A stretch of DNA of 64,000 nucleotides, taken from contig NZ_JARJLT010000265.1 in NCBI RefSeq assembly GCF_029335315.1, positions 1 to 64,000 on the forward strand, written 5' to 3'. The notes below the pieces were generated by a model that was not told the origin of the DNA, did no database searches, and saw only the letters and a list, made by a program, of their open reading frames with translations. Position 1 is the first letter of the stretch. The number at the start of each line of letters is the position of its first letter. Origin of the DNA: Pseudomonas citronellolis (lineage in GTDB: Bacteria; Pseudomonadota; Gammaproteobacteria; Pseudomonadales; Pseudomonadaceae). Shown in pieces: positions 9,391 through 21,882 of this stretch. A program made the position numbers and the translations under genes.

Positions 9391-10308
9391 TTAGAAGTAG
9401 CCCTGACGTTTCTTTTCTTCCATCGAACCGGCGGCGTCGTGGTCGATGACCCGGCCCTGGCGTTCGGAAGTCCGCGTCAGCAGCATTTCCTGGATGATTT
9501 CCGGCAGCGTGGTAGCGGTGGACTCCACCGCGCCGGTCAGCGGGTAGCAGCCCAGGGTGCGGAAGCGCACCATCTTCTTCTGGATGCTCGCCTTCTGCTC
9601 GGGCGTAAGGTGCTCGAGGATGCGCTCATCGTCGATCATGATCAGCGAGCCGTTCATCTCGATGACTTCGCGCTCTTCGGCGAAGTACAGCGGGACGATC
9701 GGGATCTGCTCCAGGTAGATGTATTGCCAGATGTCCAGCTCGGTCCAGTTGGACAGCGGGAAGACGCGGATCGACTCGCCCTTCTTCACCTTGCCGTTGT
9801 AGACGTTCCACAGCTCCGGACGCTGGTTCTTCGGGTCCCAGCGGTGCTTGCTGTCGCGGAACGAGTACACCCGCTCCTTGGCGCGGGACTTCTCCTCGTC
9901 GCGGCGGGCACCGCCGAAGGCGGCGTCGAAACCGTACTTGTCGAGGGCCTGCTTGAGGCCTTCGGTCTTCATGATGTCGGTGTGCTTGGCGCTACCGTGG
10001 GTGAAGGGGTTGATGTCCTGGGCCACGCCATCGGGGTTGATGTGGGTGATCAGGTCCAGGCCCAGTTCCTCGACCATCTTGGTGCGGAAACGGTACATCT
10101 CCTGGAATTTCCAGCGGGTGTCGACGTGCATCACCGGGAACGGCAGCTTGCCGGGGAAGAAGGCCTTGCGCGCGAGGTGCAGCATCACCGCGCTGTCCTT
10201 GCCGATCGAGTACAGCATCACCGGGTTGTCGAACTCGGCGGCGACCTCGCGGATGATGTGGATGCTTTCCGCTTCCAGCTGTTTCAGATGCGTCAGTTTG
10301 TCGACCAT
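9391..10308 (-). CDS. cysD: sulfate adenylyltransferase subunit 2
   Basis: 305-residue catalytic subunit of the CysDN ATP sulfurylase, which makes APS from ATP and sulfate. The PP-loop (N-type ATP pyrophosphatase) motif [11 protein letters not shown] is at residues 33-43. The [16 protein letters not shown] segment and the [11 protein letters not shown] ending are typical of CysD. First gene of cysD-cysNC. The ribosome site is weak (GTGAG). The gap upstream is AT-rich, consistent with CysB control as in other gamma-proteobacteria (inference). Confidence 0.96.
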   Translation of the reverse strand: MVDKLTHLKQLEAESIHIIREVAAEFDNPVMLYSIGKDSAVMLHLARKAFFPGKLPFPVMHVDTRWKFQEMYRFRTKMVEELGLDLITHINPDGVAQDINPFTHGSAKHTDIMKTEGLKQALDKYGFDAAFGGARRDEEKSRAKERVYSFRDSKHRWDPKNQRPELWNVYNGKVKKGESIRVFPLSNWTELDIWQYIYLEQIPIVPLYFAEEREVIEMNGSLIMIDDERILEHLTPEQKASIQKKMVRFRTLGCYPLTGAVESTATTLPEIIQEMLLTRTSERQGRVIDHDAAGSMEEKKRQGYF

Positions 10309-10686
10309 GGCTACTCACGGAATTGCTTATGGACGGCCGGCGGGCCGTAGACGAGGGCGCACTCTACCACAACGCCGAACTCTAACCGGCGAGCCACTTA
10401 TACCGAAAAAATATACTCATATAGCCATCCGCGCTCAGTCCTCGATACGCTCCAAGCACCGCGCCACAAGGCCTGGCGCAGATTCGACGGGATGCTGCAA
10501 AGGGAGCCGGGACGTGCCCCGCGCACTTGCCAGGGGGCGGTTCCGCATCGCGAACCTGGGGTACTCCGCCCTTGAGGCGTTTCCGCCAGAGCGGTCGGAG
10601 ACGGCGCGGAAGGCTCGACCGCGCTTGTGCGAGGCCCGGGGCGCGCTACCATACCAGCAGCCAACCCACCACACCGCAGATGTCCG
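10309..10686. other. 378-bp intergenic region between cysD and mltB
   Basis: Divergent promoter region with no convincing gene. The most distinctive part is the AT-rich block at about 10397-10428 (TTATACC, a run of seven A, TATACTCATATAG), in the right place for a CysB-type activator site upstream of cysD. The remaining 250 bases toward mltB are GC-rich. A minus-strand reading frame crosses them, but it looks like a chance frame. Confidence 0.5.
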
Positions 10687-11778
10687 ATGCGCCGCCTAGT
10701 TCTCGTTTTGCCGTTTCTGCTTCTTCTTCCCGCGTGCAGTAGCAAGCCAACCACTCCGCCCGTGAGCGCCGCGCCGGCGCCCGCCAAGACGGTCCTGGCG
10801 CCGCGCGGCTACCCCGGCCTGCAGCCGATCCCGCAGGCCGCCCCGCTGACCGGCGACTTCGCCAAAAACGCCGCCGCGCAGCGCTTCATCGACAAGATGG
10901 TGGATATCCACGGCTTCGACCGCCGGCAACTGCATGACCTGCTGTCGCGCACCGAGCGCCTGGACTGGGTGATCCGCCTGATGGACCGCCAGGCGCCGAC
11001 CTACCAGGGGCCGAGCGGCCCGAACGGCGCCTGGCTGCGCTACCGCAAGAAGTTCATCACCCCGGACAACGTGCAGAACGGCGTGGCCTTCTGGAACCAG
11101 TACGAGAGCGCCCTGCAGCGCGCCTCGCAGATCTACGGCGTGCCGCCGGAGATCATCGTCGGCATCATCGGCGTGGAAACCCGCTGGGGCCGGGTGATGG
11201 GCAAGACCCGCATCATCGACGCGCTGGCCACCCTGGCCTTCGACTACCCGCGCCGCGCCGACTATTTCGCCGGCGAACTGGAGCAGTTCCTCCTGCTGGC
11301 GCGCAAGGAAGGCGACGACCCGACCGCCCTGCGCGGCTCCTACGCCGGCGCCATGGGCTACGGGCAGTTCATGCCGACCTCGTTCGCGCGCTACGCGGTG
11401 GACTTCGACAACGATGGGCACGTCGACCTCTGGGACCCGCAGGACGCCATCGGCAGCGTCGCCAACTACTTCCACCAGCACGGCTGGATCAACGGTGACG
11501 GCGTGGCCATCCCGGCCATCGGCCAGGCCCCCTCGCTGGACACCGGCTTCCAGACCCAGTACTCGATCCAGGCCCTGGCGGCTGCCGGGCTGCGCCCGCA
11601 GTACCCGCTGGGACGCCACCAGAGCGCCAGCCTGCTGCGCCTGGACATGGGCAGGAACTACCAGTACTGGTACGGCCTGCCGAACTTCTATGTCATCACC
11701 CGCTACAACAACAGCACCCACTACGCGATGGCGGTGTGGCAGCTGGGCGACGCGGTGAAGCGCGCGCGCCTGCAGTGA
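10687..11778 (+). CDS. mltB: lytic murein transglycosylase MltB, lipoprotein
   Basis: 363-residue outer-membrane lipoprotein that cleaves the MurNAc-GlcNAc bond of peptidoglycan, leaving 1,6-anhydro ends. The signal peptide ends in the lipobox LPAC (Cys17). The catalytic Glu is Glu164 in GVETRWGR, and AMGYGQFMPTSFARYAVD and DPQDAIGSVANYF are the usual MltB-family motifs. Serine follows Cys17, so there is no Asp+2 retention signal. The ATG at 10687 is used because it starts the signal peptide. It converges on the Nif3 gene, with only 15 bases between stops. Confidence 0.95.
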   Translation: MRRLVLVLPFLLLLPACSSKPTTPPVSAAPAPAKTVLAPRGYPGLQPIPQAAPLTGDFAKNAAAQRFIDKMVDIHGFDRRQLHDLLSRTERLDWVIRLMDRQAPTYQGPSGPNGAWLRYRKKFITPDNVQNGVAFWNQYESALQRASQIYGVPPEIIVGIIGVETRWGRVMGKTRIIDALATLAFDYPRRADYFAGELEQFLLLARKEGDDPTALRGSYAGAMGYGQFMPTSFARYAVDFDNDGHVDLWDPQDAIGSVANYFHQHGWINGDGVAIPAIGQAPSLDTGFQTQYSIQALAAAGLRPQYPLGRHQSASLLRLDMGRNYQYWYGLPNFYVITRYNNSTHYAMAVWQLGDAVKRARLQ

Positions 11779-11793
11779 GGGCGCGCGGCGCGC

Positions 11794-12552
11794 TCAGGCC
11801 GGGTTGGGGCAGTCGATGAAGCGGTGCTCGATGCCGAAACGCTCGGCCAGGTAGCGGCCCAGCGCCTGCACGCCGTAGCGCTCGGTGGCGTGGTGGCCGG
11901 CGGCGATGAAGCTGATCCCGTTCTCCCGCGCGCTGTGCACGGTCTGCTCGGACACTTCGCCGGTCAGGTAGCAATCCACGCCGGCGGCGATGGCCTGGTC
12001 GATGTAGCCCTGGGCGCCGCCGGTACACCAGGCGATGCGCCGGATCGGCCGGTCGCCCGCCACCAGCAGCGGCTCGCGGCCCAGTACGCGGGCCACGTGG
12101 GCGGTGAAGTCGGCCGGCGCCAGCGCTTCGGCCGGCGCGCCGAGCAGCACGATGGAGCGCGGGTTGCCCGGCTCCAGCGGCCCCTCGATGGTCAGGCCGA
12201 GCTGCTCGCCCAGCTGCACGTTGTTACCCACCTGCGGGTGCAGGTCCAGCGGCAGGTGGTAGGCGATCAGGCTGATGTCGTGGGCCAGCAGGGTCTTCAG
12301 ACGGCGCTGCTTCATGCCCACCACGCAGGGGTTCTCGCCCTTCCAGAAGTATCCATGGTGCACCAGCACGGCGTCGGCGCCGTCGACCACCGCGGCGTCC
12401 AGCAGCGCCTGGCTGGCGGTGACGCCGCTGACGATGCGCCGCACCTGCTGGCGACCCTGCACCTGCAGGCCGTTGGGGCAGTAATCCTGGATGCGCGCGG
12501 CGTCCAGGTAGCGGTCGGATTCCTCGACCAGCAGGTTCAGATCGATCGCCAT
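11794..12552 (-). CDS. Nif3-like / YbgI-family dinuclear metal protein
   Basis: 252-residue NIF3/DUF34 protein, an intracellular family annotated as GTP cyclohydrolase I type 2-like, whose physiological reaction is unsettled. Conserved metal ligands appear in VLVHHGYFWKG near residue 65, IAYHLPLDLHP near 100, and the late AAGHHATERYG. The ribosome site GGAGGATTTTCG is strong. It is divergent from algW. In pseudomonads the gene is a constant neighbour of algW, but no functional link is known to me. Confidence 0.9.
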   Translation of the reverse strand: MAIDLNLLVEESDRYLDAARIQDYCPNGLQVQGRQQVRRIVSGVTASQALLDAAVVDGADAVLVHHGYFWKGENPCVVGMKQRRLKTLLAHDISLIAYHLPLDLHPQVGNNVQLGEQLGLTIEGPLEPGNPRSIVLLGAPAEALAPADFTAHVARVLGREPLLVAGDRPIRRIAWCTGGAQGYIDQAIAAGVDCYLTGEVSEQTVHSARENGISFIAAGHHATERYGVQALGRYLAERFGIEHRFIDCPNPA

Positions 12553-12605
12553 CGAAAATCCTCCAAGCTACAGAGTGGACAGCTATTTTCTTGGCACGCC
12601 GCCCG

Positions 12606-12611
12606 TATAAT
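12606..12611 (+). promoter_or_regulatory. candidate -10 box of algW
   Basis: Exact TATAAT 54 bases upstream of the algW start codon. The matching -35 region is poor (CTATTT at 17-bp spacing), so the promoter is probable rather than certain. Confidence 0.4.
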
Positions 12612-12664
12612 GGCGGCCACCCTAGCGGCCTTCCCCAGGCCGGACAACCCCCAAGGAACTTCCG

Positions 12665-13840
<1,176 letters not shown>

Positions 13841-13841
13841 C

Positions 13842-13869
13842 GAAAACGGCGCCCGAAGGCGCCGTTTTC
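13842..13869. terminator. bidirectional terminator algW / hisC
   Basis: 12-bp stem GAAAACGGCGCC/GGCGCCGTTTTC around a CGAA loop, between the convergent stops of algW and hisC. Confidence 0.92.
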
Positions 13870-13886
13870 ATTTCCACAAGGTCGAC

Positions 13887-14945
13887 TCAGACGCGCGGCT
13901 GCAGCGCATCCAGCAAGGCCTGGTTCTGCTCTTCGGTGCCGATGCTGATGCGCAGGAACTGGGCGATGCGCTCCTGCTTGAAGTGGCGGACGATCACCCC
14001 TTGCTCGCGCAGGCCGGCGGCCAGCTCGGCGGCGTCGTGCGCCGGGTGGCGGGCGAAGATGAAGTTGGCCGCCGATGGCAGCACTTCGAAGCCCATGCCG
14101 CGCAGGCTGGCGACCAGCTTCTCGCGGCTGGCGATCACCGCCTGGCAGGTGCGCTCGAAATACTCGCGATCTTCGAAGGAGGCGACCGCGCCAGCCTGGG
14201 CCACGCGATCCAGCGGGTAGGAGTTGAAGCTGTTCTTGACCCGCTCCAGCGCCTCGATCAGGTCCTCGTGGCCAACCGCCAGGCCGACCCGCAGGCCCGC
14301 CAGGGAACGCGACTTGGACAGGGTCTGCGCCACCAGCAGGTTCGGGTAGCGTTCGACCAGGCTGATCGCGGTCTCGCCGCCGAAGTCGACGTAGGCCTCA
14401 TCCACCAGCACCACGCTGTCCGGGTTGGCCAGCAGCAGGCGCTCGATGGCTTCCAGCGGCAACAGGCAGCCGGTCGGCGCGTTCGGGTTGGGGAAGATGA
14501 TCCCGGCGTTCGGCTTGGCGTAGTCCTCGACGCGGATCTGGAACTGCTCGTCCAGCGCCACGGTTTCGAAAGGCACGCGGTACAGGCCGCAGTACACCGG
14601 GTAGAAGCTGTAGCTCACGTCGGGGAACAGCAGCGGCCGGCCGTCGTGCTGGAACAGCGCGTGGAAGGCGTGGGCCAGCACCTCGTCGGAACCGTTGCCG
14701 ACGAACACCTGGCTCGGACGCACGCCGTAGTAGTCGGCGATGGTCTGCTTGAGGCGGTCGGCGTTGGGGTCCGGGTACAGGCGCAGGGCATCGCCCAGTT
14801 CGCCCTGCATGGCGGCCAGCGCCTTGGGCGACGGGCCGTAGGGGTTTTCGTTGGTGTTGAGTTTGACCAGCTTGGCCAGCTTGGGTTGCTCACCCGGCAC
14901 GTAGGGCACCAGGTCTTTGACGAAGGGGCTCCAGAACTTGCTCAT
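13887..14945 (-). CDS. hisC: histidinol-phosphate aminotransferase
   Basis: 352-residue PLP-dependent class I/II aminotransferase that converts imidazole-acetol phosphate to histidinol phosphate. Landmarks are [11 protein letters not shown] near residue 31, NPNAPTG (about 153-159), VDEAYVDF (181-188) and the PLP lysine Lys211 in [15 protein letters not shown]. The ATG at 14945 has a good AGGAGAGAAGG site; an in-frame upstream start would add 14 unconserved residues. Last gene of the murA-hisG-hisD-hisC run. Confidence 0.96.
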   Translation of the reverse strand: MSKFWSPFVKDLVPYVPGEQPKLAKLVKLNTNENPYGPSPKALAAMQGELGDALRLYPDPNADRLKQTIADYYGVRPSQVFVGNGSDEVLAHAFHALFQHDGRPLLFPDVSYSFYPVYCGLYRVPFETVALDEQFQIRVEDYAKPNAGIIFPNPNAPTGCLLPLEAIERLLLANPDSVVLVDEAYVDFGGETAISLVERYPNLLVAQTLSKSRSLAGLRVGLAVGHEDLIEALERVKNSFNSYPLDRVAQAGAVASFEDREYFERTCQAVIASREKLVASLRGMGFEVLPSAANFIFARHPAHDAAELAAGLREQGVIVRHFKQERIAQFLRISIGTEEQNQALLDALQPRV

Positions 14946-15004
14946 CGCCCTTCTCTCCTCGAAATCGATGGTGGGGCCGCCCCACACGGGGCGGCGGCAC
15001 GGGT

Positions 15005-16315
15005 TCAGTTCTTGATGCGGTATTCGGCGCTGCGCGCGTGGGCGGTCAGCGACTCGCCACGGGCCAGGACCGAGGCGGTCCCGCCGAGCTTGGAAGCGCC
15101 ATCGGCCGAGCAGAAGATGATCGACGAGCGCTTCTGGAAGTCGTACACGCCCAGCGGCGAGGAGAAACGCGCGGTGCCGGAAGTCGGCAGCACGTGGTTC
15201 GGCCCCGCGCAGTAGTCGCCCAGCGCCTCGGCGGTGTAGCGGCCCATGAAGATGGCGCCGGCGTGGCGAATCTTCGGCAGCCAGCTTTCCGGGTCGGCGA
15301 CCGAAAGCTCCAGGTGCTCCGGGGCGATGCGGTTGGCGACCTGGCAGGCCTGCTCCTGGTCGGCGACCAGGATCAGCGCGCCACGGTTGCTCAGCGAGGT
15401 ACGGATGATCTCGGCGCGCCCCATGGTCGGCAGCAGCTTCTCGATGCTGGCGGCGACCTTGTCGAGGAACGCGGCGTCCGGGCTGACCAGGATCGACTGG
15501 GCGTCCTCGTCGTGCTCGGCCTGGGAGAACAGGTCCATGGCGATCCAGTCCGGATCGGTGCCGCCATCGCAGACCACGAGGATCTCCGAGGGGCCGGCGA
15601 TCATGTCGATGCCGACCTGGCCGAACACGTGACGCTTGGCGGTGGCTACGTAGATGTTGCCCGGGCCGACGATCTTGTCCACCTGCGGCACGCTCTCGGT
15701 ACCGTAGGCCAGCGCGGCCACGGCCTGGGCGCCGCCGATGGTGAAGACGCGGTCGACGCCGGCGATGCAGGCGGCGGCGAGGACGATTTCGTTGATCTCG
15801 CCACGCGGGGTCGGCACCACCATCACCACTTCGGCGACACCGGCGACCTTCGCCGGGATGGCGTTCATCAACACCGAGGACGGGTAGGACGCCTTGCCGC
15901 CGGGCACGTACAGGCCGGCGCGATCCAGCGGGGTGACCTGCTGGCCGAGCACGGTGCCGTCGGCCTCGGTGTAGCGCCAGGAGTCCTGCTTCTGCTTCTC
16001 GTGGTAGCTGCGCACGCGCTCGGCGGCGGTTTCCAGCGCCTCGCGCTGGGCCGGAGTGATGCGGGTCAAGGCCAGTTCCAGGCGCTCGCGCGGCAGGATC
16101 AGGTCGGCCATGCTGGCGACCGCGAGGCCGTCGAAGCGCTGGGTGAACTCGACCAGGGCGGCGTCGCCGCGGCTGCGCACGTCGGCGATGATGTCCAGCA
16201 CGCGCTGGTTCACCGCGTCGTCGGACACGCTTTCCCAGGAGAGCAGATGGTCCAGATGACGCGCGAAGTCCGGATCGGCGGCGTTGAGTCGACGGATAGC
16301 GAAGGGTGCGGTCAT
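15005..16315 (-). CDS. hisD: histidinol dehydrogenase
   Basis: 436-residue zinc enzyme performing the last two NAD-dependent oxidations of histidinol to histidine. The dinucleotide-site region [12 protein letters not shown] (about 218-229) and the metal-binding stretch SQAEHDED (264-271, with Gln265 and His268 as expected zinc ligands) are present, as is [17 protein letters not shown] near the C-terminus. It lies between hisG and hisC. The 124-bp gap to hisG contains a short GC hairpin and could hold its own promoter. Confidence 0.96.
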   Translation of the reverse strand: MTAPFAIRRLNAADPDFARHLDHLLSWESVSDDAVNQRVLDIIADVRSRGDAALVEFTQRFDGLAVASMADLILPRERLELALTRITPAQREALETAAERVRSYHEKQKQDSWRYTEADGTVLGQQVTPLDRAGLYVPGGKASYPSSVLMNAIPAKVAGVAEVVMVVPTPRGEINEIVLAAACIAGVDRVFTIGGAQAVAALAYGTESVPQVDKIVGPGNIYVATAKRHVFGQVGIDMIAGPSEILVVCDGGTDPDWIAMDLFSQAEHDEDAQSILVSPDAAFLDKVAASIEKLLPTMGRAEIIRTSLSNRGALILVADQEQACQVANRIAPEHLELSVADPESWLPKIRHAGAIFMGRYTAEALGDYCAGPNHVLPTSGTARFSSPLGVYDFQKRSSIIFCSADGASKLGGTASVLARGESLTAHARSAEYRIKN

Positions 16316-16439
16316 AGCTGGCCTCTTAAAATTGGCGTGATCTCGGGCGCCGCTAGACTAGCAAGCCTGCCGTGCGGGCACCCGAGAAAATTGGCTATGA
16401 CACGGATAGGCGGGCGCGGCGGGAAGGCCGCGCTGGGAA

Positions 16440-17075
16440 TTACGCCCGGTGTCGAGACTCCACCGCTTCGCGCAGGGTGTCGATCAGCGCCTGGATGCGG
16501 GCGTGCTGCATCTTCATCGAGGCCTTGTTGACCACCAGGCGCGAACTGATGTGGGCGATCAGCTCCTGGGGCTCCAGGCCGTTGGCGCGCAGGGTGTTGC
16601 CGGTATCGACCACGTCGATGATCTTGTCGGCCAGGCCGATCAGCGGCGCCAGCTCCATCGAGCCGTACAGCTTGATCACGTCCACCTGGCGACCCTGTTC
16701 GGCGTAGTAGCGCTTGGCGACGTTGACGAACTTGGTCGCCACCCGCAGGCGGCCCTTGGGTTCGGGCGCGCCGACCGCGCCGGCGGTCATCAGCTTGCAG
16801 TTGGCGATCTTCAGGTCCAGCGGCTCGTACAGGCCCTGGCCACCGTACTCCATGAGCACGTCCTTGCCGGCCACGCCGAGGTCGGCGGCGCCGTGCTCGA
16901 CATAGGTCGGCACGTCGGTGGCGCGGACGATCAGCAGGCGCACGTCATCGAGGCTGGTGGGGATGATCAGCTTGCGGCTCTTGTCCGGGTTCTCGGTCGG
17001 CACGATGCCCGCCGCTGCGAGCAGCGGCAGGGTGTCGTCGAGGATCCGGCCCTTGGACAGGGCGATGGTCAGCAT
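16440..17075 (-). CDS. hisG: ATP phosphoribosyltransferase, short form
   Basis: 211-residue catalytic subunit for the first step of histidine synthesis (ATP + PRPP to phosphoribosyl-ATP). The PRPP-binding loop is DVVDTGNTL at 154-162. The protein ends after the second domain and lacks the C-terminal ACT-like regulatory domain of the long form. By family rule the short form needs the HisZ regulatory subunit, which is not in this window. The ATG at 17075 begins the conserved [10 protein letters not shown] and lies 13 bases after the murA stop. Confidence 0.95.
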   Translation of the reverse strand: MLTIALSKGRILDDTLPLLAAAGIVPTENPDKSRKLIIPTSLDDVRLLIVRATDVPTYVEHGAADLGVAGKDVLMEYGGQGLYEPLDLKIANCKLMTAGAVGAPEPKGRLRVATKFVNVAKRYYAEQGRQVDVIKLYGSMELAPLIGLADKIIDVVDTGNTLRANGLEPQELIAHISSRLVVNKASMKMQHARIQALIDTLREAVESRHRA

Positions 17076-17088
17076 GTCTGGTTCAGCC

Positions 17089-18375
<1,287 letters not shown>

Positions 18376-18615
18376 TCAGGAACGTTCGTCCCAGGCGGCA
18401 CGGCTGAAGAATTTCATGGTCACGGCGTGAATGGCACCACTGGCGATCCATTCGTTAAGGTGGGCGTAGATCTGCTGCTGACGCTTCACCGGGCCCAGGC
18501 CGGCCAGCTCGTCGCTGATCAGGTTCAACTGGAAGTTGCAGCCTTCGCCTTCCACTTCAACCTGGGTTCCCGGAAGTTTGGATTCCAGGAGGTTCTTGAC
18601 TTCAATCGCCTGCAT
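18376..18615 (-). CDS. ibaG: BolA-family protein IbaG
   Basis: 79-residue BolA-like protein. The fold's conserved centre is present (VEGEGCNFQLNLIS, then HAVTMKFFSRAAWDE), with the Cys/His pattern used for Fe-S binding with monothiol glutaredoxins. IbaG is usually encoded just upstream of murA, as here, and has been tied to acid response and envelope homeostasis. A strong terminator separates it from mlaB, so ibaG-murA-his forms its own unit. Confidence 0.9.
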   Translation of the reverse strand: MQAIEVKNLLESKLPGTQVEVEGEGCNFQLNLISDELAGLGPVKRQQQIYAHLNEWIASGAIHAVTMKFFSRAAWDERS

Positions 18616-18661
18616 GCTCGACCTCGATCGGCGCCCAACGCGCGCGGGTCGGCAATGATAC

Positions 18662-18720
18662 AAAAAAGCCCCTCGCCTGCGAACCCCGCCAGGGGAAGTC
18701 GCGGACGGAGGGGCTTTTTT
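18662..18720 (-). terminator. terminator of the mla operon with nested hairpin
   Basis: Outer 13-bp stem AAAAAAGCCCCTC/GAGGGGCTTTTTT encloses a 33-base loop that itself contains CCCC/GGGG. It ends in T6 on the minus strand, starting 9 bases after the mlaB stop, and separates mlaFEDCB from ibaG-murA. Confidence 0.88.
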
Positions 18721-18728
18721 GCGCGGAA

Positions 18729-19040
18729 TCAGCCCTGCACCGGCAGGATGCCGTCGAGGTCGCTGACCTGGGCGATATCCTGCATGTCCTTCGGCAAGCC
18801 GCGCACCTGCAGGCTCTTGCCGGCCCCGCGGGCGTCGCGCAGGTAGGCCAGCAGCAGCGACAGGCCGACGCTGCTGGACTTCTCCACCGCCGAACAGTCC
18901 ACCACCAGTTGCTGGGCGCTGCTCGCGACGATCAGGCTGCGCCCCTGCTCGCGCAGTTGCGGGCCGCTGCGGTAGTCGAGCACGCCGGCCAGGCGCAACT
19001 CGCCGGCCGCGCCTTCGCTGATGCTGGCGGTGCTGGTCAT
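18729..19040 (-). CDS. mlaB: phospholipid transport STAS protein MlaB
   Basis: 103-residue cytoplasmic STAS-domain protein, a subunit of the MlaFEDB inner-membrane complex that supports ABC ATPase assembly. STAS landmarks are VVDCSAVEKSSSVGLSLLLAYLRDA (about residues 46-69), with the serine cluster at the usual conserved position. The start codon overlaps the mlaC stop as ATGA. Last gene of the operon, before a strong terminator. Confidence 0.92.
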   Translation of the reverse strand: MTSTASISEGAAGELRLAGVLDYRSGPQLREQGRSLIVASSAQQLVVDCSAVEKSSSVGLSLLLAYLRDARGAGKSLQVRGLPKDMQDIAQVSDLDGILPVQG

Positions 19041-19690
19041 TCGCCCGACCCGTCGTCGTGCTGGCCCTTGGCGGCTTCCTTGGCGTTGGCCACCACCTGG
19101 TCCCAACCGGAGATGGTCTTCTCCAGGTCGTTGCGGTTCTTCTGCATGGCGTCGGCGAACTGGTCGCGGAACAGCTTGCCAATGTTGATGCCGTTGATGA
19201 TCACGTTACGCAGGCGCCATTCGCCGCCCATGTTGATCATGGTGTACTGCACCGGATAGACGGTGCCCTTGCTGTCGCGGATCTCCATGTTCACCGGGGT
19301 ACGCTCCGGGTCCTGGGTACCGCTGGCGGGCAGCACGCGGATGTCCTGGTTGTCGTACTCGAGCAGGGCGTTGCCGTAGAACTGCATCAGGCTGCTCTTG
19401 AACACGCTCTCGAAGCGCTTGACCTGCTCCGGAGTGGCCTGGCGCGAGTACTTGACGGTCATCACGCCCTTGGCGATGCCTTCGGAGTCCACCACCGGAC
19501 CGAGGATGCGCTCCAGGGCGGCGTAGAACTGCTTCGGATCGGCGCGGTAGGCCGGCTTGTTGGCCTTGAGGTCGGACAGCAGGCTATCGACGGTCTGCTG
19601 CACGACCTGCTGCGCATTGGGCGCGGCGTTGGCGAACAGGGGCAGCGCGGCGAGCAGGACCAGCAGGCCACGACGCAGGAGAGTCAGCAT
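19037..19690 (-). CDS. mlaC: periplasmic phospholipid carrier MlaC (Ttg2D)
   Basis: 217-residue periplasmic protein with a signal peptide (cleavage near LFANA/APN, residues 22-23). It belongs to the Tol_Tol_Ttg2/MlaC family, which ferries phospholipids between the outer-membrane MlaA complex and inner-membrane MlaFEDB. QVVQQTVDSLLSDLK at the mature N-terminus and NVIINGINIGKLFRDQFADAM toward the C-terminus are typical. The ATG at 19690 is chosen among several nearby because an AGGA site precedes it and it starts the signal peptide directly. An acidic, Gly-rich tail ends the protein. Confidence 0.94.
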   Translation of the reverse strand: MLTLLRRGLLVLLAALPLFANAAPNAQQVVQQTVDSLLSDLKANKPAYRADPKQFYAALERILGPVVDSEGIAKGVMTVKYSRQATPEQVKRFESVFKSSLMQFYGNALLEYDNQDIRVLPASGTQDPERTPVNMEIRDSKGTVYPVQYTMINMGGEWRLRNVIINGINIGKLFRDQFADAMQKNRNDLEKTISGWDQVVANAKEAAKGQHDDGSGE

Positions 19691-19707
19691 GGCGTTCATC
19701 CTCATCA

Positions 19708-20187
19708 TCACTTCTTGGTGTCGTCTTTGTTGGTGTTGACCGAGTTCAGCAGGAACTTGCCGATCAGGTCCTCCAGCACCAGGGCGGACTGGGTGTCGTG
19801 GATAACCCCGTCGTTCTTGAGCATCTTGTCGTCGCCGCCGACGCTGATACCGATATATTTCTCGCCGAGCAGGCCAGCAGTGAGGATAGACGCGGTGGAG
19901 TCATCCGGCAGGTTGTTGACGTCCTTGTTGATCTCCATGGTCACCCGGCCGCGGTAGCTGTCGTGGTCCAGGTCCACGGCGACCACCTTGCCGATGGTCA
20001 CGCCAGCCATGGTCACCTTGCCGCGCACGGTCACGCCGGCGATGTTGTCGAAGTAGGCGTAGAGGCGATAGGTGTCGTTGGAATTGCCGATGGTCAGGCC
20101 GCTGACGCGCAGGGCCAGCAACAGCAGGGCCAGCAGGCCGCCGAGAAGAAACAGGCCTACACCGATTTCCAGGGTGCGGGTTTGCAT
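19708..20187 (-). CDS. mlaD: MCE-domain lipid transporter subunit MlaD
   Basis: 159-residue protein with one N-terminal transmembrane helix (about 7-27) and a single MCE domain (about 37-118), including FDNIAGVTVRGKVTMAGVTIG and TAGLLGEKYIGI. MlaD hexamers form the periplasmic channel of the MlaFEDB complex. The start overlaps the mlaE stop (TGATG), implying translational coupling. Confidence 0.95.
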   Translation of the reverse strand: MQTRTLEIGVGLFLLGGLLALLLLALRVSGLTIGNSNDTYRLYAYFDNIAGVTVRGKVTMAGVTIGKVVAVDLDHDSYRGRVTMEINKDVNNLPDDSTASILTAGLLGEKYIGISVGGDDKMLKNDGVIHDTQSALVLEDLIGKFLLNSVNTNKDDTKK

Positions 20188-20984
20188 CAGAAGTCTCCAA
20201 ACATCAAAGCGGTCAGAATGAAGTCCAGCCCCAGTACCGCCAGGGAGGCGTAGACCACGGTTCGAGTCGTTGCGCGGCTGATCCCTTCGGAGGTCGGCTC
20301 GCAGTCGTAGCCCTGGAACACGGCGATCCAGGTCACCACGAAGGCGAACACCACGCTCTTGATCACGCCATTGAGCACATCCTCGCCGAAATGCACGCTG
20401 TTCTGCATGTTCGACCAGAAGGATCCCTCATAGACGCCCAGCCAGTCGACCGCGACGGCGGCGCCGCCCCAGATGCCGACCACGCTGAAGATCGCCGCCA
20501 GCAGCGGCATGGAAATGAAACCGGCCCACAGGCGCGGCGCGATCACGTAACGCAGCGGATCGACGCCGATCATCTCCAGGCTGGAGAGCTGCTCGGTGGA
20601 TTTCATGTTGCCGATCTCGGCGGCCAGCGCCGAGCCGGCGCGGCCGGCGAAGAGCAGGCCGGTCACCACCGGGCCGAGCTCGCGCAGCAGCGTCAGGGCG
20701 ACCATCTGCCCCACCGCCTGCTCGGAGCCATAGTCCTTGAGGATGTTGTAGCCCTGCAGGGCCAGCACCATGCCGATGAAGACGCCGGAAACCACGATGA
20801 TCGCCAGCGACAGCACGCCCACCGAGTACAGCTGCTTCACCAGCAGGTGACCCATGCCGCCGGGCACCCGGCGCCCGAGCAGGGCGTGCACCAGGAACAG
20901 CGTGGAACGGCCGAGCGCCTCGAGCACATCCAGGCCTGCCCGCCCGAGCAGGCGAATCCGCTCGAGCAGTGACTTCTTGCGCAT
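20187..20984 (-). CDS. mlaE: ABC transporter permease MlaE
   Basis: 265-residue multi-pass MlaE/YrbE permease, the membrane core of the phospholipid ABC complex. Family hallmarks are [21 protein letters not shown] (about residues 109-129) with the coupling-helix region [17 protein letters not shown], followed by hydrophobic spans. It follows mlaF with a 1-base gap and overlaps mlaD, so translation is tightly coupled. Confidence 0.95.
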   Translation of the reverse strand: MRKKSLLERIRLLGRAGLDVLEALGRSTLFLVHALLGRRVPGGMGHLLVKQLYSVGVLSLAIIVVSGVFIGMVLALQGYNILKDYGSEQAVGQMVALTLLRELGPVVTGLLFAGRAGSALAAEIGNMKSTEQLSSLEMIGVDPLRYVIAPRLWAGFISMPLLAAIFSVVGIWGGAAVAVDWLGVYEGSFWSNMQNSVHFGEDVLNGVIKSVVFAFVVTWIAVFQGYDCEPTSEGISRATTRTVVYASLAVLGLDFILTALMFGDF

Positions 20985-20985
20985 C

Positions 20986-21795
20986 TCAGCGTTCTCCCAA
21001 CAGGTCGGCGCGATAGTCGCGCGCGGGGTAATGGAACGGCACCGGGCCGTCCGGAATCCCCTTCATGAACTGGCGTACGCGAGGGTCGTCGAGTTCCTTG
21101 AGCTCGGCCGGCGTGCCCTGGCCGAGCACCTTGCCGTCACCGACGATATAGATGTAGTCGGCGATGCTTGCGGTTTCGGCCAGGTCGTGGGAGACCACGA
21201 TGCTGGTGATGCCCAGGGCGTCGTTGAGCAGGCGGATCAGGCGCACCAGTACGCCCATGGCGATCGGGTCCTGGCCGACGAAGGGCTCGTCGTACATGAG
21301 TATCTGCGGGTCCAGGGCGATCGCCCGGGCCAGCGCCACGCGGCGCTTCATGCCACCGGACAGCTCGTCCGGCATCAGTTCCACCGCGCCGCGCAGGCCC
21401 ACGGCCTGCAGCTTCATCAGGACGATGTCGCGGATCATCTCTTCCGGCAGCTCGGTGTGCACCCGCAGCGGGAAGGCGACGTTCTCGAAGACGTCCAGGT
21501 CGGTGAACAGCGCGCCGCTCTGGAACAGCACGCCGAACTGCTTGCGCATGTCGAAAAGATCGGCGCGGGCCAGCTTGGGCAGGTTCTGCCCGTTGACGAT
21601 GACCTCGCCCCTGACCGGCCGCAGCTGCGCGGCGATCAGGCGCAGCAGGGTGGTCTTGCCGCAACCGGAAGGCCCCATGATGCCGGTGACCTTGCCGCGC
21701 GGAATACGGATATCCACGTTGTCGAAGATGGCGCGGGCGCCACGCTTGAAGGTCAACCCCTTCAGCTCGACAGCGTATTTTTCATCGGTGCTCAT
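20986..21795 (-). CDS. mlaF: phospholipid ABC transporter ATPase MlaF
   Basis: 269-residue ABC ATPase driving MlaFEDB. Walker A is GPSGCGKT (41-48), the signature is [14 protein letters not shown], and Walker B is [13 protein letters not shown] with the switch His in VVSHDLAE. First gene of mlaFEDCB. The ATG at 21795 begins the conserved N-terminus; an in-frame upstream extension would run back through the promoter, so it is rejected. Confidence 0.95.
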   Translation of the reverse strand: MSTDEKYAVELKGLTFKRGARAIFDNVDIRIPRGKVTGIMGPSGCGKTTLLRLIAAQLRPVRGEVIVNGQNLPKLARADLFDMRKQFGVLFQSGALFTDLDVFENVAFPLRVHTELPEEMIRDIVLMKLQAVGLRGAVELMPDELSGGMKRRVALARAIALDPQILMYDEPFVGQDPIAMGVLVRLIRLLNDALGITSIVVSHDLAETASIADYIYIVGDGKVLGQGTPAELKELDDPRVRQFMKGIPDGPVPFHYPARDYRADLLGER

Positions 21796-21882
21796 AGAAC
21801 TCCTTGCGTGACAGCCCTGTCCCTGCAATGCCCCGTCTGACCGTCGAAACACGGTGACGCGGGACAGGCCGAACGGCGGCGC

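Noticed and set aside
7657-10350. 897-codon plus-strand frame opposite cysD-cysNC
   Set aside because: Shadow of the two cys genes; no recognisable domain.
10398-10787. 129-codon minus-strand frame in the cysD-mltB gap
   Set aside because: Overlaps the signal peptide of mltB, has no ribosome site and a low-complexity Arg/Ser/Gly composition; it looks like a chance frame in GC-rich DNA.
12590-12611. TTGGCACG upstream of algW as a sigma-54 -24 element
   Set aside because: The -24 half is good, but 10 bases after GG the required GC is replaced by GT, so the -12 half fails. The TATAAT there fits sigma-70 better.
16414-16433. GCGCGGC/GCCGCGC hairpin between hisD and hisG as an attenuator or terminator
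   Set aside because: Arms of only 7 bp with no T run, and no histidine-rich leader peptide is visible.
15005-17075. Missing C-terminal domain of HisG as a truncation
   Set aside because: 211 residues is the normal short-form HisG that works with HisZ; no frameshift or remnant is present.
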